Positions 35,250 to 48,020 of a stretch of DNA of 56,592 bases are shown in pieces. Source of the DNA: Diatrype stigma (taxonomy: Eukaryota > Ascomycota > Sordariomycetes > Xylariales > Diatrypaceae); NCBI GenBank assembly GCA_022225965.2, contig JAKJXP020000172.1, positions 1 through 56,592 of the forward strand. Reading direction: 5' to 3'. A program made the translations under genes and the position numbers. The notes under the pieces were generated by a model. It saw only the letters and a list, made by a program, of their open reading frames with translations, was not told where the DNA came from and made no database searches. Position 1 is the stretch's first letter. Each line of letters begins with the position of its first letter.

Positions 35250-38200
35250 GGTGATTGATTTTGATCTAAACGATCAACGTGAGACGTAGGGAAGACACTG
35301 GTGGTTGTATTGGGAAAAATTTTCATCCAAGCATCTCTGGTGGGATGGACGACGGAGTAGGCATCAGAAAGAAACCGTCAACGGCAAAGACGGCGGTGCC
35401 GAGTGGGCGGGTAAGTAGAGTTAATGGAAGATCAGAAGGGACGAGACAAGACGAGACAAGCCTTAGCGTGAATTGAACAATCACCGTCCTACCGTGAAAC
35501 CGTGGGCTTGGGCTTGGGCTTGGTCTTGGGATTGGTCTTGAGATGGTACAATGCCGACGGGGTCTTTGCTGAAGTAAGACAGAACGTTTCCTAAAAGGAA
35601 TGTTTGTCGAGACACAGAAGGCGGGAAAGTGAAGCGGGTTGGGGTGTACAAGAAGATCAGAGGATGGGAAACGTGAAGGTGTTCAGGTGGTTTTGATGGC
35701 CGACGGTCAGCCGTTGCAAGTCGATAATAAAACGACGGGATGGCTTGGGATGGCTTGGGATGGCTTCTGCCCGTCTGTCCCACTTGACCTGCGCGCACTT
35801 GGTTCACTTGTAATTCGTGTAGTGATAACGTTCAAGACCTGTTTACAGATAACGACGAGGATGGGATTGTACAACCTTGATGGCGGGCAAGCAGGTACAC
35901 AATAGGAAGGCTAGGTACTTGTAGCCTTACTATTGTTGTGAATGTAGCATTGTAAGGCGTCAGATGCACACATGCAGCATGCAGGCAAGCATGCCGACAT
36001 ATACAATCCTATCTAGGTACAAATAATTCATATGGAAGAGACTTGTAGCCCGCAACATCGTGTCTCCTAGCTCCTAGAGGTTGAATAATGGCACGCTGAC
36101 GTCGCTACTAAGCTGGCTGGCTGGCTGGACATGGCAAGCAAACCATCAATAGGATAATCAATAGGATACACGTTAGCCCATGCCCCAAAGATCTGATTGG
36201 TCCAGACTGATAAGGCATCGCTCGAAATGGAATATGATGAATTGGATATTTGTCAAGCTGTGTGGCTCAAGACCATCTGGGGGCACCATATCGTTACACG
36301 CCCAAGTACCTACTAGTCACTTAATTATCAAATCAAATACTAGGTACCTTGCAGCTTTGGACGTCGTCGTCCGTGGAGGGGGTGATACCAAATAAGCCAT
36401 TCTGGTCCCTGAAAAGCTTGGCTCTCTGTTTTCTGTTTCTTGTTCTAGTAGCTGTCACTCTCGTTCCCTTTTTACAAGATCAGGTCGTGTAAATATCACG
36501 AGCAAAGAACCCCGCGATTCAAGCCCCCATAGATCTATTGGGCCTTTGTGACATTCAAAACTACATGTTAAGAACCTCCCAGCCCTGTTCACAGCACCTC
36601 ATAAAAGGCAGAGCCCTGGCCATTCATGTCCTGCATCACCAATTGCGGCAACTGACTTGGCTGATGCGAACATATCGGAAGGTAGGCCCCTTCAGGAGAC
36701 CACGAGATAACATGGGATGGAATCAACTTGGCTCATAATTTCATGGGACGAGATATAACAGGATTTTACGCGTATATGTCATCGAGACTGCACAAGTAAC
36801 ATGTAAAGATCAGGATCAAATAAGATCTGTTCTTAAGCAGGATATACCCTTAAAACCTTGATGCTGATCTGTTCATGGAAAGAAAAGCGTATAATAGCCC
36901 AGATATTAATTGTGATTATATTTTTCGAATACTAGCATTGTCACTCTCCTGCACTGTTTTTATTCTCTTCTTGAAAGCTTTGTGGGATACGGAATCAAAT
37001 TTGTAGTAGATGTCAGCCCTTGTTGCTGTGTAGGATCTTGATTTGGAAGAGGTGCATTTTGATATTGAAGCAATAGTAAGAATAGTAAGAACGGAAGGAG
37101 GTAGCTAAAGTGATCAGCATCATCTAGTCAGACAAGATAATCAAGCAAGACATAGGCACGCTTCGATATCATTCCTTACAGCCATAGTGTAGTGGCACAA
37201 GTCTGACTGGTGCATTGGCTGTATGGCTGGCTATCAACGGAGAGATATTGCCGAGACGTAGATGTTAACCCCTTGCATTAGGGAAACACGGTTGCTGCTG
37301 TAAGCCCAGCACGAAGGATGGCAGCGTCCATTGCCATGAAGTTACAACTTCTGGTTGGGTTGAACATGTACAACCAGGTCTTCGATCAAAGAGCTTATCG
37401 TAATCACAGCCACAAAGCTAGGTGGGTTCTTGTCCACCACAGACGAGATGATGCGATCCTGTAAATGTTTCATATCAGCTTACGAAGTGATGAGGACTTA
37501 ATAGGGGAACTGGTCGACCTCCTCTTTTTACCTACGGGATGTCGTCAAAGCGCTCAACTCAGAATGTAGTAGTTGAGTGGTTACTGGAATGGCCTTCGTA
37601 CTACCAATCTGCCCTGCTCATTGTGGATGGTTCTTCGATGCCATCTATTTGCTCTCTTATCACCAGATAGGGGCTTCACCCAATCGCAAGAGCTGTTGAT
37701 CATATCAAACGCATCAACCCATCATGGCTGGTTTGGCTTGTAGATAACAGTAGCTCGCAGACCGCTGCAATACTTCGACTGCATTGCCTTGGGCGGTTCT
37801 GAATAAGGTGCAGGTTAAGGATGAAGCTGCAAAATGGAGAGAACCTGTATCAGCTGGCTTGCGACGACAAGCCCGTTGCTGCGGGATTCCGCATCCGTTT
37901 CTCAAAGGGGGGCCGTCGGTGTAGAATAGGCATTTCAGCAACGGCGCCGGATCCCGATTTCTTATTTTCAGCCGGAGGATTCCTAAAAGGGAAACTAGAA
38001 GATCAACCTGCCCCGTTCTTCCGGGTTTTAGCTGGTCTTTAGTAAGGATGTATGTACAATACTTACCTACCAATACTTACCCACCAATACTTACCTACCA
38101 ATACTCACCTACCTATGCTACAGGATGGGGCCTGCAACGAAGCCTTCGCTACATACTACGTAGTACTATATCGATAATATATCGATAAGCTGACCATTGG

Positions 38201-41200
38201 CACTCGTCATCGTCAAGATCCATTTGTCCATCCGGGCATGTGTCGGAGGGGCTGAGGGTGTGTAAGTAGGTACCTCGAGTATGCAGAGTGAGCGGGTCAT
38301 GCGTGATAAAGTAGGTACCTACCTACTGCCTACCTAGCACATTGTTCACTAATAATGTAGTTATCATCTTGCGAAAATATTTGATTACATCAGTAGTGAT
38401 TTGGAACTTGACCTTCATGCATATACCTATTATTCGAGTATGTTGCATACCTATAGTCCGAATGGTCGTGAAGCTGGTCTGGAGCTGTCCTTGAGCGGCC
38501 TTGAGCTCCCAAAGAAGCCACCGGCATAACAGGAGCTCCCAGTGTTATCCATAACTGGAAGGCACGGGGTGAGCAGCCTCCACTCACCTACATCCACCAT
38601 GCAAATATGCAACCTGGAAGTCTCTTACAGTGGAGGGAATCGGGGAATACCTACTTACTAGCCCTAGTATTACTTGAATGGGCAATAAGGTGAAGGGAGA
38701 AGACGATCAATAGTGCATGTGGGATGAAGAAAAGATGAAGAGGAAAACACCACCCAGATATGGCGGACATGGAGCACCTGAGAGACCCCGCCAATTTCGC
38801 AAGTGGCGGGACGTTTTTGTCCCAGTCTCTGTTATCAGGTCGCGTTGCCTCGTAGCCCCATTCGTATTGTACAATACATATCCTTGGAAGCAGCAGGTGC
38901 CTAGTCTGGGCACTCTGGTAGGAGGTAGTCGGGCATTTCGTATCGTCCTCGAACAACTTTACCGTGAAGAGACCGAAGCAACCAGGAGATCCCCTCTTAC
39001 AGCAGCTATAGCCCCTACTGCCCCTCCCCTAGGGACTTCGCATGTGCCATGGACCCAGCCAATGCCAGAGCTCCAAACTGGACTGACGGCGGATTGACAG
39101 CCCCATCTCCATGGTTTAAGGCACCAAATACGGAGTCTCGAACCCCACCAACGCGCATAAACCCTTCAATCAGTCTTCAATGCTCCATTGCTCTCGTTCT
39201 CCCTGTTCCTGGTTCCAGCTCCAACCCAGCTCCCAGCCCAGCTCCAATCCAATGTCGGGAGTCGATGCGATCCTGTCGTGCGTCTCGTGGGAAGCAAGCT
39301 AAGGTCGGAATCCATCTGCTAATGTTATATTAGTAGATTATGTATGCAGTACCTATGCATCTGGTGTGGATCTCAGCACGAGGGAAAGGCTCAAGCGCTG
39401 CTTCGGTAGCACGATTTAGTAAACATGTGCTTAAAGTTGCATAGCATTAATTAAGAGCTCTTAATTAATCAGCTAGGTACCTAGCAGCCTGGGTAGGTAC
39501 CCTAGCTATTTGGTAGCATTGCTCTTTGCTAGGCATCAAGCGGCAAACTGCCATCAGCAGGTTATTGCTGTGTGCACAGATTAGCTATAAAATGTGGCAC
39601 CATTTCGCCAAAATTGAAATGCTTGCAGAAGTCATGTCGTGACATGCATACCTAGGTTCATGACCTAGAATGATGGTCTGAAACGTTATCAGATCATCAA
39701 ATACAGTCCCCAATGGGACTTTTTCGTCTAGGTATTATCCTAGGTTGGTAGGTATGTACGTACATACATACATACATAAGCTACCTACCTACCTAGCTAC
39801 AGGAACCTACCTGCCGAGGTAGCCCTGGTGTCTGTACCAGGTATGTTAGGTGGCCAGGCAGCTGCCACTTTACTTGATCGACCTGCTAGCAAAACCCTTT
39901 TGTGCGTTTGCTTTAGCCTTTGGCTTCCTAGGTGTTTGGTATTCTTCACTGGCCGTCACATACACCCTAACTACACTCCACTGCCTTCAATCAACAAGGC
40001 CCATCCACCACTCCATGGCCAACTTCCCGTCTGACTCGAACGAGGACTGAATTGAGTCAATAGCATGGGGCCCAATGGGACATGCGAAGCGTCTCCCTCG
40101 CTCAAGCACTCTTGCGATTGTCTTTGTTCGGTGCAAGCTGAGTCGACGGTTTGGCACTAATAATTGATACTTCCATAGGTAGGTATATCACAATCAGACA
40201 ATCAATTCTGTCGACTATGACACGATGATACGATGATACGATGAGTAGCTACATGTATGTAGGTTACCTACCAACCATCGTTTCTTTGTCATTGGATGCT
40301 TCTACATTGTCCGCCCCCTGGTTCCCCCGCAATGGGCAAGGGGAGTCTATCGTAAAGCTTATAACAAACAGCCTACCTACATATGTAGGTAGCTATGAGC
40401 AACTACAAGGTCTTTTGCCTAACCCACGAGAATCTCAGCTCGCCAGTGACGCCTGTGACCTCTTTGTTCGCAAGTGGAAACATGCACATCAATAATAAGT
40501 ATGTAGCCACAGCCTGACCATACCTACGAGCTTGCCCGGAGGTGTTGTCGCCGGGTGGAGAAGATATACCTCGAATGTTGCTGGAAAAGGGCAGGCAGGG
40601 CAGGCAGGCCATGTGAGTGTCCATACATACATGTCCATACATACCTACCACATGTACCTGGTTAGATAGATACTTGATATGGCAAAAGACCTGCGTACCT
40701 TATCTTTGTGTCTAGTATTGCAACGGTACTTCTTGCAAGTCAGCACCCGGTACAACCTAAGCCTCCGAGGTTCCAAGGTTGTCTCGCGGGCGTCTTAGAT
40801 ACACTCGGCCTGGTCTGCTGGTCACTGCAAGTGGTCACTGGCTGACTGGCATGGCTGCTTTCAGCGGAGCACCTCGCCATTGATGTTAGGTATTGTATGT
40901 ATGTTAGTTACCTGTGTTAGTTACCTATCCTAGCATCGCAGGCAGGCGGCAGGGTAGGTACTTACCAAGCTGGGTTATGTAGCTCCCGCTTTGCTGCACC
41001 CTCTAGTGCTATCCTCCTCCCTCCTCCCTCCCCCTCCAGCCAGTCGCCAGTCCTTTTCTACCCAAACTTGGAACCTTGGAACCTTGGACCTCTGGCACCC
41101 TCTAACACTCCTTCTCCCCCCATTTACAGTTTCAAAACAGATTATGTAGCACATGAGAGCTCTGAGCTACCTAAACCGGAACAACCATCCAAATCCCAAC

Positions 41201-41410
41201 ATTCAACTCCCTGTTCAAGATCCGAAAAACCTCAAAGCTTCAGGACCTGGGACTATAACTATCGAGCACTAGCAAGCTATCCCTCTTACACTGCCAACTA
41301 CCACTATCGATTCCACTGAAGTCTTATCGACAACGCGATACCGACCGAACTCACGAACCCCCGCTTCAATTCACCTGTTGCCGCTGTATGGTGGGGTTGA
41401 GCTGGTCAAG
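35250..41410. other. 6.2-kb gene-free region
   Basis: Left end is the promoter of the MBL-like gene; right end is the CT- and CA-rich leader of the C2H2 gene. In between no frame exceeds 126 residues and none shows a domain. TACCTAGGTACC-type words are frequent (38270-38340, 39470-39510, 39720-39800, 40370-40395). A 14-bp tandem repeat lies at 38057-38112. Confidence 0.5.
38057..38112. repeat. 14-bp tandem repeat, four copies
   Basis: Four successive units of CAATACTTACCTAC, the second and fourth with one change each. Confidence 0.9.
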
Positions 41411-43065
41411 ATGCCGCCTCGATCTTCACTTACATCTTCCTTCTCCATCACTGATTCCAATAATGAGGTGGTATGTCCTCTGAGGAATCAGGATGGATCG
41501 AGTTGTCGCAAGCGCTGTATCGGCGTAAGTGTCTTCTCCCGCTTCGGCTTTGTCTCTATTTGAGGTTGACAGCTTTGCTTCGTCTGCCCGTCTGCGACCG
41601 TGGAGCTATTCACGGCAATCCACCCAACTGCAGCATACATGATACATTGTACCCCTCGAGTTCATTGAAACATTGAAAACACTAGTATGAGTCGCAGACA
41701 GTTTCTAATATGGCTATCGCAACCATCAGGAGAAGAGATATCGCTCAATGCAGGAGCACATTCGGCGTGCCCATCCCGAGCATTATATCTCAAAGCTTCC
41801 GGCGACCGAAGAGAGCTTCCTGCTCATGATCAATACCCCACCCTCTGACCGAGCTCCCGGCCAGACTTCAGCTGCCTCGCCGCATACTAGTCGCAACATC
41901 TCAGGCGCAGTTGATTCGGCGAAGGGTTACCCGCACGACCGCCATGCACATCTCCGAGACGACTCGAGTGCCCCCGGCACACCGAGGAACATGGATGAAT
42001 TGTCGGGTGTTTCAATGCTACCAGCCGCCAGTGCTGCAGCAGCTCTCGCCCAGCTTGGTCAGCACAAGATTGAGGCGGAATGGGACTCTGAAATGGTACC
42101 TCACCCATACTATTACTGACTGGCCATTAGATGAATCCCTGCTTACCATCATGATTTGTGAATAGGGATGGCATTCGGACACGGACGGGAGAAGGATCCC
42201 TCGGTCGACAATTGAGCTTCCGCCGATACATTACAACAATGACCCTACCAGTGACCCTTACCCCCCTTTGAATTCCGGGCCACGCAGAGACTTACTTCCT
42301 TCCATCCTATCAAACTCTCCGCCTGGTCGATCATCTACACTGCCCCCTCTTCAAAGATCTCTTGGGCCTAATCGCCCAAGGAAGCAATCTGTCACGAAGC
42401 GTGGCCACAAGAAGCAGAAGTCCAGGGGCACAGCGAGCGATTGGCTTCGCCGCATCCAGAATGAAGACCGCCTGAAGTACGACAGCTTGGACCGGAAGGC
42501 CCATTCGGTTGAGCCTTCTGCTGACTATGGCAAACGATGGGAGGACCTTATAGACGCCGCAGCGTCGGCGACCGAAGATATTGACGAAGACAGGACTCCT
42601 GTAAGTCACGATCAGCGAGCTAATTATCCATCTCTGACTTTCCAGGCTCCACATTCTCCTATATCAATACATCGCGCTTCCCTTCCTCCTTTTCCTCATC
42701 AGGCTTTCCATGGCTATCAGGCATCACCTCTACAACAAGCTCTCACACCACCGCCATACACCCAGGAAACCATAGAGCCCTTCCCATCTGTGGAGACGGG
42801 CGGAAGTGGCGAAAACTTTCACATAGGTGCTGCCGGGCTTTCAGATTCATCCCCCAGTTACTCTGCCCAGAACGTTCACATCTACTGTGCCGCTTGCCAA
42901 GGCGTGTCGATGCTCAGAGAATCGTACGCCTGTACTGAGTGTATTTGTGGCCTCTGTCGAGTTTGCGTCAATGTTATGATGGAGGAGCAAGGGGCTATCC
43001 GAAAATGCCCTCGCTGTGCCACCATCGGCGGTAAATTCAAACCGTTCCAGTTAGACATCAAGTGA
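41411..43065 (+). CDS. Conserved ascomycete protein with N-terminal C2H2-like and C-terminal cysteine-cluster zinc motifs
   Basis: Exons 41411-41524, 41730-42095 and 42166-43065 encode 459 residues. The first junction gives CRKRCIGEKRYRSMQEHIRRAHPEHY, a C2H2-like finger with both histidines spaced HIRRAH. The segment after it (KLPATEESFLLMINTPP) looks strongly conserved. The C-terminus holds a CxxC-rich treble-clef-like cluster: CAAC, CTECICGLCRVC and CPRC within about 50 residues, probably binding two zinc ions. The middle is Pro/Ser-rich. Positions 42601-42645 form a complete 45-nt intron-like segment (GTAAGT, GCTAAT, TTCCAG) that is stop-free and in frame; if spliced, the protein has 444 residues. 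The likely role is nuclear (nucleic-acid or protein binding), but no function is known to me. It is convergent with the Tls1-like gene. Confidence 0.8.
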
Positions 43066-44592
43066 AGCGACCAGACTTTTCGATAACGAAGTTGCTCCGG
43101 CTACATTTCCAAAGGAGCAACACGATGGCCATTTTCCACCCGCTTTGATAGAGGGAGGAAATAGATAAAATACAGTGGCCAAAGGAAGTAGCAACGAGAC
43201 CTGGCTGCTACCTTTTGATATTTGTGGTCTCTAGCTTTATCAAGCTAGCTGGAGTATAAAAAGCGCCGAGCCGAATTACAGAGACTACCGATAAGTTGGC
43301 AGCTTCGAATACGGTTATGCCTAAGTAGGGTCACATTAGACCCTACCTGCATGAATCGGCCAGCCACAGATAGGCCCGGAACGTACAGTTATTACGATGA
43401 ACGCATATATACCGGACTGGCACTTGCGGAGTATGGATAGACGGAGTTTACGCGGGCCTGGTGGCCGTATCTTTATGGACTTGATACTGCGCTCTCCCTA
43501 AATGGGCTATGACGCATTTTGGACTGTTCTTTTTACCGCCATATTTTCCAGTTCGGTATCGGGGGAAAGGTCTATGATTCAGCGGGCGTGTCAAACGGCG
43601 AGGACCGTTTGCTGCTGTCGCTGGGGTATTCCTCGAACTTCTCCCTGGAGCATGGTTACTGCGTTGGAGGATTCGAAAGTGGGACATTGAATTTGCTTTG
43701 ATCATGATGGCCTTATGCCTGGCAAAATGGCAGGCCGCGGCGTTGATGCGGGTTGGAGACGGTTTATGATGATTCACGCCGATATAGGATCGGTCATGGT
43801 TGAATGTTATATAGGACTAGGTGCGCAATGAATTGACATGCTGTTACTGATGATTCAAATCCGTGCTTGCATAATATTGTAGGTTTCGTTTCTTGTCGGC
43901 CGAAATTGGCGTTGGTAAGAGTTTTTTTGATGTGTCATTTGTGTCATTACTGAAGATGTCCGGACTCTTCGATGACGGCCTACATACGCACCTATTAAGG
44001 AGCGGAACCCGATTTGACCCGTTCAATGTGCTCTGAAGTGTATATTTACATCGTCAAAGTTTGTTCGCTCTTTCTTCATCTCATCCCAGTCCATCGCACT
44101 TGGCATTGAGATGTGGAATTGCCTACTTCATCAGATGGTGATAGAGCTTTTGACCAGAACATTTGTATATAGAAATGGAAAGGCATTGTTCGAGCCGGCA
44201 ATGTCGAATGTTTCAACGGCTTTAGCAACCGCAGCCCCCGCTCCCCTGCCCCCCCTTTTCGCTCCCCGCCAGCCTCTGGCGAGAAAGGGGTTAAGGGGGT
44301 CGTCCATCCACCCCACAGTTGCAAGGTATGATGATCAATGCTGAAAAGCCAGGGGGGGCCAAAGGACGTGGATGATGGGATTGTAGATTAGGGAGGGACC
44401 TCCATTCTTTGCCAGTTTAGATGGACGGACGCTTAGTTGAGTAGTTAAAGGGGGAACATACTGGAAGTAGCCTGGTTGCTCGATCATTCCGCTTTGCTGT
44501 GGCTATAGTTATAGCTATGGCTATGTATGCTCTGTTCGTCGAGATAGATTCATCGGAATACTCACTCAACCTGCAAGAGAAGGATAGAGGCG

Positions 44593-44627
<35 letters not shown>

Positions 44628-45055
44628 TGAATTTCACCATGATTACCTAGTTATCGAAACACAAACTCCCGACTGCGAGGGTAAAAAGCTCCGAGTGGGC
44701 ATAGCATGGTGTTCTTCGGCGGTCATACACACATATATCACGAAGACGAAGGGACCTGCCTAATTTAGGCACGATATTGCACAAGCATATGATAATCCGA
44801 CCTGTTTGCTGATTGTTGTTATACTCCCGCCCGAACCACCGCTGCCATATGCATGTACTCAAAGTACTAGGTATGAGGCATACACACCTACCTACCTACA
44901 CAACGAACCCTCCGTGTCCCTCCGCCTTCCCCTATCTCACCAACCAAACTTCCTATTACACCCATCACATCCACCACCACCACCACCTTTCTTTCCCTCT
45001 CATTCCTTCATTCATGGACATGCCACCTTGAAATCACCTCACCAAAAAAGCCGCC
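43066..45055. other. Convergent 3' region between C2H2 and Tls1-like genes
   Basis: Two kilobases between genes that end towards each other, with no recognisable gene. It contains a (TA)n tract and, at the right end, a CCACCACCAC/CATCC-rich stretch just past the Tls1-like stop codon. Confidence 0.5.
44596..44624. repeat. (TA)n microsatellite
   Basis: About fourteen uninterrupted TA dinucleotides. Confidence 0.95.
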
Positions 45056-46918
45056 CTACCGCCTACCCCCCGTCCTTCTCGGCGGCAAGCCCCTCGGCTT
45101 CACACTGCTACCACCAGGCTGCTGCGCCTTCCGCTCCTCCTGCTGTTTGAGCAGGATGTCGCGCATGGCGGCACGGGCGTTGCGGCTGCCGCCGAGCTTG
45201 GGCCCGCGGAGGATCTCGTCGGACTCGCGCTTGGCCTGGGCGGCGGCCGCCTTGCTGGGCGGCAGGGGCGCTTTGCGGCGCCGCTGCCGCCGCTCCGCCA
45301 TCGCCTCCATGAACTCGCGCCGGAACTGCTCCGCGATGCGGTCGTCGAGCGCGCCCTCTTCGTCCTCCCCGGCTCCGACCTCGGCGACTCCGGCTCCGGC
45401 CTCGGCACTGACACCATTGGCCTCAGCACTGGTACCGGCCTGAGTGGTAGCGTTCGGGTTCGGCACAGTTGGCGGTACCCCGGTTATCGTAGCAGCACTA
45501 GCTGCGGCGGCGGCGGCAGCAACCGAGGCACGCGAGGGCGGGAGGACTCTCGGTTTTGGCTTCTCGTAGACGTCGACTGTGAAAGGGAGCGAGAGTTAGT
45601 AAAGGCAATGAGCAATTAGATAAAATAACCTGGACTCCGCGCAAAGCCAGCGAGGTAGGTAAACAGGTAGATTGGAAGTAATAATCAACTTACGGCTGTT
45701 CTCGTGCAAAATCGCCTCCACGATCTGGTCCCTCTTGACGTCGTCGCTGCCCCTCCGGTTCCGCGGCCGCCACGGCTTGCCATCTCGGCCTAGGCGGACT
45801 TTCCCTGGGCGACCATTCCGTCCCGAACGCGCGTTGTCGTCGTCCTCGACGGCCTCGCCTAAGAGCCGGCGGCGCGCGCGCTCCGTCATCGCCGCGTTGC
45901 GGCTACGCACCTCGTCGCCGAGGTCCACCTCCAGCAGCTTGCCCTGCAGGGCCGTGTGCCGCTCGCGCGGCTGGCTCGTGCTCGTGAGCTTTCCTGCATA
46001 CTCGGCGTAGATCTTCGCGGCGGGCTCGTCGTCGTCGTCATCGCTGTCGTAGCTATAGTTGTCGTAGTCGTCGCCATCGTGGTTCGCGGAATCTCGATCA
46101 CGCTGCTGCTGCTGCTGGAGGGCAGAAAAAGAGGCTGCTTCTGCGGCTTCGGCTGCAGCCGCAGCGGCTTCGTGCTTCTTGGCCAGTTTGGCTTCTATAT
46201 ATTCCTCCCTTGCTCGATTAGTATCTGCTGCTTGGAAGATAGATAACATATGGAGATTGAAAAAAAGGTTCGAGGGGGCATGAAGGTAGGGTGAGACTTG
46301 TTTAGGGTCCATGAAAAGAGGACAAGACAAGAATGGATGGTGGTTCAATCGGTAAGCTAGATCATAAACTCACATGTGCTTGTTGATAAGCTCGCTCGAG
46401 AGCCCGGTCTGCGGTGCAAAGCGCTTGGTGACACCAGCGGCGGCCGAGGACGATCTCTCGAGCACGTGTCCCTCCTCCTCGCGGATCATGAGGCTCAAAT
46501 CATCGCTGTTGTTATAGTCGAATTCTCCCCCCGCTGCCCCTGCCACCGGTGGCGCGCTATCGACCGCGCTGAACTTGACGCCGCCCAGCTTCGACCTCCG
46601 CGCGTTCCGCCGCCGCAGGACTTCGGCGACCGACAGACCCCTCTCGTCCTCGGCTGCATCCTCGTCCTCTCCGCTCTTCGCGCCGCTTTGGACCGGTATC
46701 GCCCCTGCGGCCTGGGGAGGAGCTGGCGATGGGTTGTCGGTAGAAGAGATCGGCATGTTATGGGCTAGGTCTGATGCCGGTGCTGTAGATACATTATCGA
46801 CATCGGCATGGACGTCATTTCCGGTTTCTCCACGTTGTCGGTACGCCTTGCGCTTCTTGCCGCGGAAGACGACCGGTGCCGGCGCTTCGGCCGGTGTCGT
46901 CATTTCTATATCCATCAT
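45056..46918 (-). CDS. Tls1/C9orf78 (Hep59) family protein, splicing-associated
   Basis: Minus-strand exons 46918-46374, 46208-45694 and 45576-45056 give 526 residues. Junctions restore INKHM-EEYIEAKLAKK and LHENS-LDVYEKP. Family landmarks in order: FRGKKRKAYRQR (18-29), LSVAEVLRRRNARRSKLGG (95-113), TKRFAPQTGLSSELINKHM, the IEAKLAKK helix, a long DDD/EEE acidic part and a DDVKRDQIVEAILHEN block before the last exon. Human C9orf78 binds the U5 helicase BRR2 and tunes splice-site choice; fission yeast Tls1 supports shelterin-gene splicing and telomere silencing. The same nuclear role is inferred here. The protein is longer than human C9orf78 (about 290 residues) because of Ala, Gln and Asp runs and an Ala-rich last exon. 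The gene is divergent from the acylphosphatase gene, with a 1.2-kb element between them. Confidence 0.88.
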
Positions 46919-47245
46919 TCCAGAACAGCTCAGAACAGCTATCCTAGTTGCGAATTGAGTATTGTAAACCTGAGGGGAGAGCAGAGCAGTATCGGTATGA
47001 TACGATGGTGCAGATGAAAAGATCGATGGTGATGATCGATAATGATGGGGGAGTTCGTGATAAAGGCGAACTGTAGGTCGGTAAGAGGTTTCGGAAGATT
47101 ATGTCAAGGAATCGGGAAGGAATTCCCAGGGAAGGTTGAGTGGCGCCTGCATGTTGCATGCGCCTGCCATTGCCATGTTGCCATGGAAGAGAAAGCCGGG
47201 GCAATCCCGGTATTTTGCCGCTTATCGCATTTGCCAATGTACATA

Positions 47246-47289
47246 CCTTACCGCGCGGGGGGGGTTTTTGGAGACGGTCCCGGGGATCG
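47246..47289. repeat. Left terminal inverted repeat
   Basis: 44 nt: CCTTACCGCGC, eight G, five T, then GGAGACGGTCCCGGGGATCG. Partner of 48381-48423. Confidence 0.9.
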
Positions 47290-47370
47290 AATCCAGCAGT
47301 GGGGACGGTCCTTGGTTGAGGACTTTCAAAAGACTGACTAGCGGCCAAGACGATTTTTATTTAAGGGACG

Positions 47371-47388
47371 GTCTTAAAATTTTAAGAC
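47371..47388. repeat. 18-bp perfect palindrome
   Basis: GTCTTAAAATTTTAAGAC equals its own reverse complement; a related GACGGTCTTAAATTT follows at 47405-47419. Confidence 0.9.
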
Positions 47389-47539
47389 GGTTTTGAATTT
47401 TAAAGACGGTCTTAAATTTGTATATAATTTTAAAAAAAAATATTTTCCATTATTATTATTATTTATTTATACCGTATTATTATAAGAAATATGTAATTAT
47501 GAAATATTATATTACGTTATTAAATACGAAAATTATTTT

Positions 47540-47608
47540 TACGGTCGGGATTCGAACCCTGCACTTACGGCTTACAGCTTAAGGTTTAACCATTACGCCA
47601 ATCAGAAA
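47540..47608 (-). ncRNA. tRNA-like Pol III promoter segment (degenerate)
   Basis: Read on the minus strand, an A-box-like TGGCGTAATGG (47600-47590) is followed after 31 nt by a perfect B-box GGTTCGAATCC (47558-47548), and TTTT occurs at 47532-47529. A loop CTGTAAG between the boxes would place GTA as anticodon. The acceptor, D and anticodon stems do not pair properly, and the outer two pairs of the T stem are mismatched. It is therefore not a working tRNA but a tRNA-derived or tRNA-like unit that could still be transcribed by Pol III. Confidence 0.55.
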
Positions 47609-47888
47609 TTTACTACTAGTCACACAGTCACATACAAGCACCTAGCTTATTTGTCTATATATAGCTACCTACAGCCCAGGTTTAGCCGGTGCAGGTTAGC
47701 TGTAACAGGTCAGCTGTAGCAATACAGCTGTGTGCGTATTGCAACTAACCCCAATTACCTAATTATCACTGATCCAGCTAAGTATTAAGTTCTTAGGGTT
47801 TTTGTTACAATTGTTACTTAAAGGAAAGGAAAAAAAGGAAAGGAAACAGAAGGTTTCCTGACCTGTATTTAAATACAATACAGTTGCA

Positions 47889-47915
47889 GAAGTGAATTCC
47901 TTAGGAATTCACTTC
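47889..47915. repeat. 12-bp perfect hairpin with TTA loop
   Basis: GAAGTGAATTCC-TTA-GGAATTCACTTC. A second, shorter inverted repeat GAATGCC...GGCATTC follows at about 47933-47954. Confidence 0.85.
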
Positions 47916-47971
47916 CTATTATCTAATCAGCCGAATGCCTTAGCCTTGGCATTCACTGCCTTAGGGATCCA

Positions 47972-48020
47972 CAGCTGTAGCAATACAGCTGTAGCAATAC
48001 AGCTGTAGCAATACAGCTAT
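47972..48020. repeat. 14-bp tandem repeat CAGCTGTAGCAATA
   Basis: Three full units and a partial fourth. A related CAGCTGTAGCAATACAGCTG occurs once at about 47712-47731. Downstream (48050-48175) GGTGCAGCTATAG/GGTGCACCTGTAG units continue the theme in less regular form. Confidence 0.85.
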
